A stretch of DNA of 64,000 bases from Isoperla grammatica (Eukaryota > Arthropoda > Insecta > Plecoptera > Perlodidae). The notes below the pieces were generated by a model. It made no database searches and was not told the DNA's origin. It saw only the letters and a list, made by a program, of their open reading frames with translations. The first letter of the stretch is position 1; each line of letters begins with the position of its first letter. Below are positions 9,860 through 19,749 of this stretch, piece by piece. The stretch is from contig OX246741.1 in NCBI GenBank assembly GCA_945910005.1, positions 48,390,239 to 48,454,238 on the forward strand, given 5' to 3'. Made by a program: the position numbers and the translations under genes.

Positions 9860-11947
9860 AACGATTATAGATTGTACGTGTTACTTTGAGAACTGGACAC
9901 AAAACATAAATATTAGATAACACCAACATAATACAATACATAAACATGGAACAGAACACGCATTATAGGATTTGGTTCTGTACCGATAACTTTGCTCGAT
10001 CAGATCAAACCCAGAAACCCCATTTTCTGGCAAAAAAGGAAAACATATTTTTCTTATGTGACTTATAACCAGAAAAGCCATTTTCTGGCAAAACAGGAAA
10101 ACATTCTCCATTATGACTTACAAACAGAAGGGAATACACTCAGCAATGTCTTTGTATTTAGTGACTCGGGTTAGAGTTAAACTGTATTTTATCATTGTTT
10201 ATTTGACATTGAATGTGTCAATCAATCACGTATTTTATGGTTCCCCAATCGATTGATTAGAACAATAGAAGTTGTTCACGTTACGGTAAGACTAGTTCCT
10301 TTAAAACTGATATATGAAGCTAAGTTAACCCCCTTCTTACCCAATATAATATTTATAACACCCACATCATAGGCGTCCACAGAGGTTGACAAATTGGGGG
10401 GGAGGGGGGGGGGGGATAATACATTCCCGGCCAAAGTACTTCCCGGCCAAAGTACTTCCGGCAGCGCCAATGGTGGAGTGTTGGGGGAGACCCCCAAAAA
10501 ACGCGCCGCAGGTGATTTTTTAAAAACAAGGTTTTTTTAAAATATAATTTAAGCGTATTTGGATGTGTACAGGTTGTCTGTTGAATTTCACAAAATTGTT
10601 TGTATATATAAGTGATATCATTGTTACAAAGTTATGGAAATTATGTCACAAAGCCAAAATCCTGGCGGTAGGGCAACAGGTGATGTTGGGGCCGGTCAGC
10701 TGATTCCAACATTAATTAATCTAGAAGTTCAGATAAGATTAGAGCCATCATGTCATACATCAGAATTTTTCTCACCCCTTAGGACAGCCGATACCCCACA
10801 CGTATTCTTTCCTGGGTCAAACGGGTAACGCAGTTGGAGAAGTCTAAAGAATATATTTATAGATACATTATCTATTAGTCGCGGCAGAGAGAACCTGCTG
10901 TGTTGTGACTTGTGACCCTGCGCACGCTCATGACCCTTGAAGGTTTGCACAAGATATTTTAACTACTCCGTTCAAGTTACATCCGTATTAATATTGGTTG
11001 AAATTACTCGTCTCTTCTTTCCTGCTCCAAAATACTCTGTACATTATGCTCGTGATTCTAGAGTGCATTTCAGTAAGTTATAATTAAAATTAATTAAAAC
11101 AAGACAGTAATAAACTATTTGGAATCCTCATTCCAATAAAAAGAAACTCGTACACTATTTATTAATCAAGATCTCTGTTGGGACAAGAAATGCCACAGAT
11201 GAATTCCGCGTCGAAATGCGTATTATGTTGTTTCTTGCATTGCCTCGTATCACCTATTAATAATTATATAATTAAATTTGTACTCTGTATAAATCTACCA
11301 GACTAATAAATACTTACTTACTTACTTACTTACTTACCTATCCCACTATTTATAGCTAGGTTTGGAAATTCATAATCAATTAATCTTGTATTAATTATTG
11401 CTATTTCTTTCAACTGTACATTAAACCAACTTTTTATACTGTTTTCTAATACAATACCTCTTCTCAGTTCCTAGAAATGGCAGCAGTAAAGATTGTTCCT
11501 ACACTTGTCGGAACGATATACTTTAAACTAGATTAATATATGATTTGACAAGTAATAAGGCTATTTTAATACCGGGTCCAAAGAGGATATTTCAATAAAT
11601 AATAATTATTTTTTTTGTAAACCGCGTGTTTGCACTTGTAAAATTCGTGTGAAGCAAAATTTGTTATGTAAATAATGTTGTTTACAGTAAATAGCCTACC
11701 GATTCATGCATGCGTTTCTTGCGTTTCTTATTTATTTATATTTAATTATTGATCAATAGTTTGATGTAAGAGAAAGCTTTAAATGCATAACCTAGCGTTT
11801 CATCGGTACAAATCTATCTGCATCTATCTGTATCGACTTCCCATGAACCTTCATTCATAAATTCTTTTTAGCAAGAAGAAGAAGAAGGAGTTGTGTGTAA
11901 AGGATTTAAGCAGAAACAATACAGTTATTAAATCTTGTTTGTTACAG
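9860..11947 (+). other. Unit 1 intron 3' part, paralogous to 48840-49760 and 56187-56574
   Basis: Colinear with the unit 3 intron: GATAACTTTG, CCATTTTCT-GCAAAAC, AATCAATCACG, TTATAGCTAGG and CGATATACTTTAA recur in the same order. Unit 1 has extra DNA at about 10372-10930 (starts TAGGCGTCCACAGAGG with a poly-G run, ends unclear, likely a transposon) and about 85 bp ending in (CTTA)n at 11311-11337. The site matching the BEL/Pao insertion is empty near 11450. No host gene is seen. Confidence 0.6.
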
Positions 11948-12742
11948 ATATACTTGTACCAACCCTCCTACGTGGGCGGATTCCGTCACAATCGGAGCCT
12001 TACCCAAAGATCCCTCGCCGACTTTAGGGCCAACCACCGTATCACCAAACGAAGCCATGCCAGGAGTGAGGATGCCACGTTATCGCCTCTTGAAAGAAGT
12101 TTCACCAAGGAGTCCAACGATCGGGTTAAAGACCTTGGAGACCTTATCGCCAAAGAAATAATGGATGGAGTAAATCTGCTCACCAAGTACGAGAGTGAAT
12201 CTGCAGCCTACGTAGAAGAATTCAAGAAAGACACTACTCTCGAAGTTGAAAAGAACCTAGAAGCGGCCGACACACTATTCACTGAGGCGAAGGAAAAGTC
12301 CTCCGAAACAGGCATAATTTCTTGTCTTACGGACGAATATGAAAACCTTAAACAATTTGGCCAAAATGTTATAAAAGATTTAGGGAAATGTGTAATGGTA
12401 CCGATAAATGCGTTTAAGGTTCTTAAAGACGAATTAACTCAGCTTGGAATTGAAAGCGTTAATTTAATTAAAGATACTGTAACTAAATTCTCAGAGTGTC
12501 AGGCAGGGTGGTGGCCCTTTAGGCCCTTGTGTTTAGCAAGGCTAGTCGCCAGAACCATCAGAAAGTTAAATGAGATCAGATATCGTGTGGTGAAAACGAT
12601 CGAACATGCAATCGCATTGGTAGTGGCTATATCACAAGGTATGACGTGTACTGCTAGTAAATTGCTGAAAGCTTTTCGCAAACTGATTTTGCAAATTCCT
12701 TATGTAATTAAAAAGTGCTTTATTGACAAGGTTATTGGTTAA
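11948..12742 (+). CDS. Short terminal coding exon of secreted-protein gene, unit 1
   Basis: This exon follows TTTGTTACAG, starts in phase 0 with IYLYQPSYVGGFRHNRS and runs 264 codons to a stop. Joined to E1 (1248-1292) it gives a secreted protein of about 279 residues. The first ~45 residues are basic and Arg/Ser-rich with a dibasic site (ITKRSHARS), possibly a propeptide. The rest looks helical and Lys/Glu-rich, with six cysteines in the contexts SCL, KCV, ECQ, LCL, TCT and KCF, suggesting disulfides and extracellular location. It is clearly paralogous to 56575-57384 and to the N-terminal half of the long exons. I do not recognise the family; DUF725/TsetseEP-like or hemolymph-glycoprotein families could be tested. 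The Met of the longer open frame at 11891 lies in the intron. Confidence 0.75.
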   Translation: MYLYQPSYVGGFRHNRSLTQRSLADFRANHRITKRSHARSEDATLSPLERSFTKESNDRVKDLGDLIAKEIMDGVNLLTKYESESAAYVEEFKKDTTLEVEKNLEAADTLFTEAKEKSSETGIISCLTDEYENLKQFGQNVIKDLGKCVMVPINAFKVLKDELTQLGIESVNLIKDTVTKFSECQAGWWPFRPLCLARLVARTIRKLNEIRYRVVKTIEHAIALVVAISQGMTCTASKLLKAFRKLILQIPYVIKKCFIDKVIG

Positions 12743-12904
12743 GACATTTGTCAAGAAGTGGGCAATGCAAAGTTTGTAATTCTCATATTATGAATGCTGT
12801 CAATTTACAATAACACATATTATAATTACAAAATATAAACAACAAATTATACAAATATTAATTAATAATCAAAACAAACAATTAAACAGTAATTTACTGA
12901 GATA

Positions 12905-13420
12905 AGGTATCCAACCGAACAAATACACCGAGATTTAAGCAACAATAATATTGAACACTGGTAAGATGGTATGAATATTTATAAACAAAAATATGAAGAC
13001 TTTAAACATACTCCATATTTATAAGTTTTAAACATTTTCGTCCATCGTACAAGTGATCTATGTTCTATTGTTTTATATCTCGGTGTACACGTTCACTTGG
13101 AAAAGGAGACCCATAAGAGTTAATTAAAAAGATTAACAAATAAGTAAAGCCTTTAAGACAGTCTCGGTCCTTATGGTGGTTCTCGTGGTTTTCCACCATA
13201 TGAAGAGCGAATACTAAGATGGGCACAACCGTTCATACATACACATCTAATGTTTTGGGAACATAATATGAACAAATAGATATTTTATTAGTTTCAAGTA
13301 GAGTTAAGTAAGGAAATCACAAGGACATACATGACATGTATGTCCGTATGTTCACATCGGCTTTGGCTGAGTATGTATGTATGCATATATGTATGTATGT
13401 ATGTATTTCAGCAATAAAAT
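12905..13420 (+). mobile_element. Old Dong-like 3' tail downstream of the short exon, unit 1
   Basis: TCCAACCGAACAAATACACC, GGTTTTCCACCATATGAAG, GAGCGAATACTAAGATG and the terminal ATGTCCGTATGTTCACATCG follow the order of the young Dong-like 3' ends. It ends in a short (ATGT)n. The same diverged tail follows the unit 3 short exon, so it predates unit duplication. Confidence 0.7.
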
Positions 13421-13439
13421 AATAGCAACAATGTATATG

Positions 13440-13950
13440 CAAAGCTAAGACTACATTCCAAGCTCCAACACCGCTTGTCAGTTCCCACCAACAAGAAATG
13501 TCAGCAGTAAATTTGGTTATATCCTTATCAGGTCGATATACTTAGCAAAGGTAAATATATAACTTTTCAATTACGAGATTTATTTTCAATTTCACGTCCT
13601 AAGTGGTGATTTCAATTTGAAATATTATGTTTTTGTTTAAAAACGACATGTTTTAACGTATCGTTTTGCATGAAGAATAACTTATGTGACTCAATCATCT
13701 TTAAAATACGTTCTATGCATTTTTATTTAGTTACAAATAGTTTGATGGAAATGAAGTTGTCGCGCCCCGCTGACATAACCTCATCGTTATTTGTACAATT
13801 TAAATTAAACAGAGAACATAAGATGAAACAAATTTTTTTAATTTCATGACCCTACCAATCGAATGCCCAGAATACATTGCCCTGCAACCACCTGCTACAT
13901 CCACAGCCACCAGAGCTCCCTACATTATGATTTGTCAATCGTTGTTGAGA
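13440..13950 (+). other. Orphan 5' flank of a lost long exon, unit 1
   Basis: Matches 58385-58910 upstream of the unit 3 long exon: CCAACACCGC, CAGTTCCCACCAACAAGAAA, TTAGTTACAAATAGTTTGAT, GTCGCGCCCCGC and CACCTGCTACATCCA. In unit 3 the exon follows within about 180 bp. Here the homology runs straight into the 72-bp array and no exon follows. Confidence 0.75.
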
Positions 13951-14470
13951 GGCTGTGATCACTGTGAATGGAGTAGATGTTTGTGGGTATGACATGCCCC
14001 CCAACAGTGTGGCAACCTAAGAGGCTGTGATCACTGTGAATGGAGTAGATGTTTGTGGGTATGACATGCCCCCCAACAGTGTGGCAACCTAAGAGGCTGT
14101 GATCACTGTGAATGGAGTAGATGTTTGTGGGTATGACATGCCCCCCAACAGTGTGGCAACCTAAGAGGCTGTGATCACTGTGAATGGAGTAGATGTTTGT
14201 GGGTATGACATGCCCCCCAACAGTGTGGCAACCTAAGAGGCTGTGATCACTGTGAATGGAGTAGATGTTTGTGGGTATGACATGCCCCCCAACAGTGTGG
14301 CAACCTAAGAGGCTGTGATCACTGTGAATGGAGTAGATGTTTGTGGGTATGGCATGCCCCCCAAGAGTGGGGCAACCTAAGAGGCTGTGATCACTGTGAA
14401 TGGAGTAGATGTTTGTGGGTATGACATGCCCCCCAACAGTGTGGCAACCTAAGAGGCTGTGATCACTGAT
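13951..14470. repeat. 72-bp tandem repeat array (second array)
   Basis: Seven full units plus a partial one, starts at 13951, 14023, 14095 and so on to 14455, nearly identical except the unit with GGCATGCCCCCCAAGAGTGG at about 14350. The first part of the unit equals the single-copy sequence upstream of the long exons (37612, 58905), so the array grew from gene-flanking DNA. The 183-codon minus-strand frame across it is a product of the 3-fold unit length. Confidence 0.95.
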
Positions 14471-15047
14471 CGACATAAGTATACGCAGTACCTTACGCTT
14501 CTATTCCGCCCCTTTGCACACAGTCTTAAAACATTTATTTATAAACTATAACAACAAAAATCTTTAGCCGAGTGTACCCAAGTATGATCAGAATAAGTTA
14601 AAACAATAAAAAAAGTAATTCTACGCGTAGCTACCGGCCGTTTACACTTCCGACTTTACGCTGTAGACTCAACGGTTACAAATTATAAATGTGACGTTTT
14701 AAATGTGTTTTTAAATTTGAAATAGTTATTAAATAACAATTAAAATAACATAGCTGTACCATAAACAGGGATTTCATACTACTTATTTTGTGTACCGATA
14801 AATAAACAAGTAAAACTATAAAAAAGAAAAATTATAAAGAATGTATGCGGAAAGAACAGAAATCCATGCTTCAAACTTCTTAGTCATTATAAGTCACCCT
14901 CTAAGTATAATTTATAATTTACTTGCAGCCTACAATGCTACGTATCAAGCTAGAGAGCACTGCGTACGGCGCCGTATTACCGCTAGCGGAGGGAGCGGCA
15001 TAAAGATGCTTCTCCGGTGTCTCTTACTCGACGGCCGAGTTACTCAG
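14471..15047. other. Spacer, no gene recognised
   Basis: AT-rich sequence, then a GC-richer stretch (14940-15047) that matches the block at 40760-40790 in the unit 2/3 interval. Confidence 0.4.
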
Positions 15048-15527
15048 GGTGCGTCCCAATGCTCCTTTTTCACGCTAGTCGACTAGCATCGCTGACTAAT
15101 TTGACGGAAGTGTCGTCACAAGCAGGTGACCAAAGCTGTTAGTAGGCTAGTGGCTAGTGGGTTAGTCAGTAGTGGCTAGTTGGTGAAAATGTACACTAGA
15201 ATACCGACTAACAATGGCAGACGAAGTGCCACTCGAGTTATTACCATTTGATAAATCAGAATTTGATAGTAGATAACAAAAAACATGTTTATTAATTGAT
15301 AATACACCATCAATTTTGATATGTTCTTCTGAAATTACATTAATCTGGAATATACAGCTTTGATGTGTACAACATAACCTCACACCTGGGTGATTGTCTA
15401 GACAGTGAATAGTTCACTTGGATAGGTAGTGTCCAAAGCTCGTGTATGGCTAGTGGGTAGCAGACCACCTAGCAGGCTAGTGGCTAGTGGCTAGTAGGTA
15501 GCAGGCTAAATCACATTGGGACGCAGC
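15048..15527. mobile_element. 480-bp MITE with paralogous empty site
   Basis: Ends GGTGCGTCCCAATG and CATTGGGACGCAGC are inverted repeats with one mismatch. The flanks are a CTCAG duplication at 15043-15047 and 15528-15532. At 40789-40793 the paralogous sequence reads GTTACTCAGCTGCAG without the insert. The interior has several GGCTAGTGG repeats and no ORF. Superfamily is unclear. Confidence 0.85.
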
Positions 15528-16719
15528 CTCAGCTGCAGTCTGGTACCTCGGCTCAGCGGGGTAGGGGGATGTTAGTGTGGTCACATTACGTCATATCGCA
15601 ACATCTGAGAATCATCAAACGGTGTGAATAGTTTATAAAGGGCTGGAATAGTCTTAATCTCAGGTAGTAGATAAGGATCCAGCCGATTAAACTCGAGCGT
15701 GAAAATTAACTCATCGCTGGTTGGCTTCCAATGAAGCCCCAAAAATCTTTCAACACTCATGCTCACTTGCTTCAAATGTTTTGTCCCTTTCTGTCCTCGT
15801 TTCAGATGGCGTACTATTTAATACTTTAAAACATTTCCAATTTCATATCTTAAAATCTCCACATAAACTTTGTTAATAGTCTCCTCAAAGGTGCATGTTC
15901 TGCAGGGGTAATCTTCGTACAGTGTATAGCAAATGCTACATCAGGACTCATTCTGTTGTTCTGTTCAAGATTGTTGTTATTATCATAGTGAGCAGAACAC
16001 GGAGAACATGTAGCTTCAAATATCATTACATTCATACTGTATTCATTTGGTATTCTCTGTCTTTTTCTTTAATTGCCACGTGAAACATCTTGCGTATATC
16101 ACGCACAAAACCAATTGATTTAGTTCTAAATTACGTTAGTACATCTAATAATGAATTAAGAAGATTACATCCTTTATCATTTAGATATTCGCCATGATCT
16201 TTTGATGCTGCGTCAAACCCAACTCGATGCCTTCTTTTTGAGAACACTGTAAGTACCTTTAAAAAATGGATACTGATTTTGTGCACCGTTATGTTGCAAG
16301 TGATATTCTATGTCGTGATTTACTTCATAAATCTCAATCTACTAAATCTTTGGTTCACGGTCTTTTTAGTTGCCGGTACAAAGCTAGACATAAAACCTGT
16401 AAACCAATAAATGCATAGAATACGCGATAAAGTTGTGATTTTTAGTGTATATCACGACTTATAATAACACTTGCAGCATAACTGTGCACAAATTAAGTGT
16501 CTATTGTTTAACGGTACATAAGGCGTTATAAAAAAAATATTTGCGAGGCATTATTTGCTTTGTGCTTGTTTGGGAATAAATGATAAAATTCCTCCTCTTA
16601 TGCAGGTAAATTACAATTAATATATAAATTTTTTTAAATTTGTTATATTTCTAGATTTTCAACCATGTTACTTCTATGTGGGTCATAACTATGTAAATTG
16701 ATCTCATTTGTAATATAAA
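15528..16719. other. Duplicated spacer blocks between unit 1 and unit 2
   Basis: 15533-15660 matches 40790-40920 and 16220-16600 matches 40225-40760 (TGCCTTCTTTTTGAGAACA, TTTTGTGCACCGTTATGTTG). The order of the two blocks is reversed between the two spacers, so one copy was rearranged. No convincing gene. Confidence 0.5.
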
Positions 16720-17683
16720 GAGAATGGAGAAAAGGGACGGTTTAGGAAAAAGAAGGAAGATGGGGAATAATTGCATACAGGTGGATAGGGGAAATGTGAG
16801 GTTCTCATTTCGTCGCCTCGTACGACTGACATGTCACCCTGGGTCAACTTCTACCCGGGCACAGACGGGGAGGCAATTCAGTGTTGAAATGTTTCTGATG
16901 GTGTTTGCTTCAAGCTCAACTGTTCTCCAGAACTGGTTGCTATTACAACTGAACCGCAACATAAAGTAACTCTCTTGTCTCTTCCTTTCTTTGTATTAGT
17001 ACAACGACCCACATACTCATCTTCGTAAACTTTGTTATTTATTGTTCATATCAATTTCAAAATGGCGCATACAAATGAGGATTGTGTTTCATATCCCCTA
17101 TTAGGTCCTGCAGTTGCTACCTCAAACTCCTTGGCACAGAGGATATTGCCTCGTGATAATCACTATCACTATAAGTTATCACCGAGCGCTGTTGTGAGAT
17201 CAACAGAGAAGATAATTCACAGGTATGGCCATGTTGTTTCTATATTCAGGGTCGATGATCACAAAAACGTTTCTTTACAAGAGGATAGTTAAAACAATAT
17301 TGTGCACTCGCCTCTAAATTGATTATTTTCTGTGTGTGTGTGTGCCGGGTTGCGTGGCCGACGCGTGGCAGGAGGATAGCAGGTGGTTGACGGCACGTGA
17401 ATACTCTCGAATCATATTTAAAAAGAGAAAGATACCCACTGTTTTCTTGGGGGTCTTGCATCATTTCACTAAAAACTCAAGTCAACTGCATAAAAAACAC
17501 TATAACATTTAATTGTTGTTGTTTAATCGTTTCGTAATCAATCATTCATAATGGTTTTATGTCTTGATATTATTGGTTCTCGTTGCGTTATCATGCTATT
17601 GTTTAGGGACATAAAAATGCCACCGTAAATGTGTAATATGTTGCAAGTTGTACATTGCAGTGAGTAACCTGAAGACTACGGTC
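16720..17683 (+). promoter_or_regulatory. Conserved upstream block of unit 2
   Basis: Starts like unit 1 (ATGGAGAAAAGGGACGG) and holds the motif TGACGGCACGTGAATACTC at 17388-17406, 296 nt before the E1 ATG. Relative to unit 1 it carries extra sequence at about 16800-17340, including a (GT)n run at 17332-17344. Function is inferred from position and conservation only. Confidence 0.4.
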
Positions 17684-17728
17684 ATGAAGATTCTGCCCAT
17701 CATCATGGCTTCAATATGTTTGGTGCAG
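17684..17728 (+). CDS. Exon 1 (signal-peptide exon), unit 2
   Basis: Encodes MKILPIIMASICLVQ and ends CAG|GTAAAACCAC. Phase 0. The only full-size coding exon downstream in this unit is the long type at 37797, 20 kb away across several transposons; together they predict about 499 residues. In this copy the frame stays open through the 75-nt gap to the nearby acceptor, so a read-through product of similar content is also possible. The Met at 17648 is in frame but not shared by all paralogs. Confidence 0.7.
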
Positions 17729-17803
17729 GTAAAACCACAGCTTTCAACTTATGGCAAACGGTTCATTCCTTTCTCAGGTGTATTTTTTTTTCCATTTCTA
17801 CAG

Positions 17804-17926
17804 AACCATTGCATCGCTTATCTGGACTTTAAGTTATATGACTCCCCCCCCTCCCCCCCCCCCAAATACAAGTCACTCACTTCAAAATGCGACCAGCTAA
17901 AAGATCCATCCGTTTATAAGTCGTGA
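17804..17926 (+). CDS. Possible alternative mini-exon after E1, unit 2
   Basis: Follows a strong acceptor (T-rich tract, TTTCTACAG) 75 nt after the E1 donor. In E1 phase it encodes about 40 residues beginning NHCIAYLDFKLYDSPP, with a proline stretch from the C-run, then a stop. The equivalent is open in unit 3 (35 residues), short in unit 4 (12) and dead in unit 1 (2). It may be a short terminal exon or a decayed ancestral exon. Decay in two of four units argues for relaxed selection. Confidence 0.3.
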   Translation, partial: NHCIAYLDFKLYDSPPSPPPKYKSLTSKCDQLKDPSVYKS

Positions 17927-17954
17927 TGGGTTGGAGCATTCCTGCTGCTTTACA

Positions 17955-18240
17955 ACTTTGTTATTGTAATAATGCTATTCAGAACGATGAGGGGTGATAG
18001 ATGAAGATGAAGGACAATCACAGAATATCATTACTAATGCGAGATTCATACCCACGTGCCTAGGGCCACACACTTAGGACCTGCGCCCCAACCATATCAG
18101 CCAATCTGGCTGAATAGAGGCATTCACTCCGCTACGCTAAGCTCATCTAATAAAGTAGACACATGGACATACTTGAGTTCACGTCCGGATAACAGGTGAA
18201 CGCTGGATTTTTCCGAATAATTGTATGTGATACCTTTAAT
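17955..18240. repeat. SINE-like repeat, unit 2
   Basis: Uninterrupted copy of the repeat described at 1880: GATGAGGGGTGATAG, CATACCCACGTGCCTAGGG, CAGCCAATCTGGCTGAATAG and ACTTGAGTTCACGTCCGGAT, running into (AAT)n. Confidence 0.55.
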
Positions 18241-18515
18241 ATAATAATAATATTGATAACAATAATAACGTAGCAATAAATTGAACTCAAAATTAGTCTT
18301 GTTACTGAGTGAGTAGGCATAAATGCGAATAAATTTATTTTATTTGTTTAATAATAACAATAATCTTTATAATAATAATTATAATAATAATAATTATTAT
18401 TATTATTATTATTAAATAATTTTAATTAATATTAATAATTATAATAAAAATAATTATTATTAAATAAAATAAAAAAATAATTTTTTTTTTTTTTTTAATT
18501 ATTTTCAAGTGAACC
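18241..18515. repeat. AAT/ATT-rich low-complexity tract
   Basis: Mixed AAT and ATT repeats with a poly(T) run of 16 at 18481-18496. Confidence 0.85.
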
Positions 18516-18774
18516 AACATACAACAAAAAAAGCATACATATGCCCCACTAAGCCAAACAAGGCATATCAGTGGGTCTTTATTATACAAGAAGTATGTTT
18601 TAGCGGAAGGCACAACATAAATTAAAATTACCAACTTATTTCTAGACAAAATACAACATAAAGTAACTATATAATAGTAAATTTAGCAAAAATTATGGAA
18701 ACGATATAAGACAATAAATACATCAAGATTTAGAACGAGCCCGAAACCGACTAAGCAACTAAGATACTAAGATG
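18516..18774. other. Short unique spacer
   Basis: No recognisable gene. The sequence could be a minus-strand retroelement 3' end next to the T-run, but I cannot place it. Confidence 0.35.
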
Positions 18775-18906
<132 letters not shown>

Positions 18907-18928
18907 TATAAGAAGAAGAAGAAGAAGA

Positions 18929-19204
18929 TTGTCCATTGTCCATAGCGTAGAATTACTAGGGTGGCTTCGAGAAATCGGCCACGACCGTACAAACAGTAAC
19001 ACGACGCAAAGAAGACACACACGAAGTTGACGTAAATAAGATACCATATCAATGTAGGCCTACAGTATATACTATGGACAAGTACAAATAAGACAGTAAC
19101 GACTGAAGTGGAGCAAAGTACCTCATGAAAATACTTGACGTTACGTCCATATAATAATAAACATAATAATTATTATAATTATAATAATAATAATAATAAT
19201 AATA
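18929..19204. other. Spacer with Dong-tail-like fragment before Dong copy 1
   Basis: 19060-19160 matches 33760-33850 (AAGACAGTAACGACTGAAGT, AAATACTTGACRTT), a repeat sharing the Dong 3' end, then (AAT)n at 19146-19204 into which Dong copy 1 is inserted. Confidence 0.5.
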
Positions 19205-19749
19205 AAAGCTGTAATCAACCAACAATTTTCACGGCATTGAGATCTACGAGTGATTTACTACAAGAAGACATAAAGGGAAGTACCAGTATCCATTACTTTG
19301 TATATAAATAGAAGTTTAATTTTGTAGGCTTACATTTTAGTCCAGGGCCTTGCTTGAGAAACATAGGAACAGTTGAATTTAGTGTTGATTTTGACAGATT
19401 GAAGCTAGATCTGGACACGTCAAGGTCTTGTACTTATAATTTGATTCGATAATATTGTAACTAGATATATGTTTAACAGTTGTATGTAAGCACTTTTTAT
19501 TTGTTTCCAGAATTAAGAAGATTTCGTCTTCAAAATCTGTGAAATTTGAAACTGTCATTCAACTCCAACTCAGCGCCTTGTAATTGCGTGTGTTATTTAT
19601 TGACGGGGCACGGCCAAGTTGCGAGTGTAAAGAAAAGTGTGACATTAAGTGCTTTGATTTCTTTGAAAAACAATATTAACTTTCTGTGACAAAGAACTTA
19701 GTTTGACAGGACAATGAACTTTGACATTTAGTAAATAAACAAACAGATT

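Noticed and set aside
13925..14476. 183-codon minus-strand frame with a perfect 24-residue repeat
   Set aside because: It follows from a 72-bp satellite whose length is a multiple of three. The array derives from non-coding flank of the long exons.
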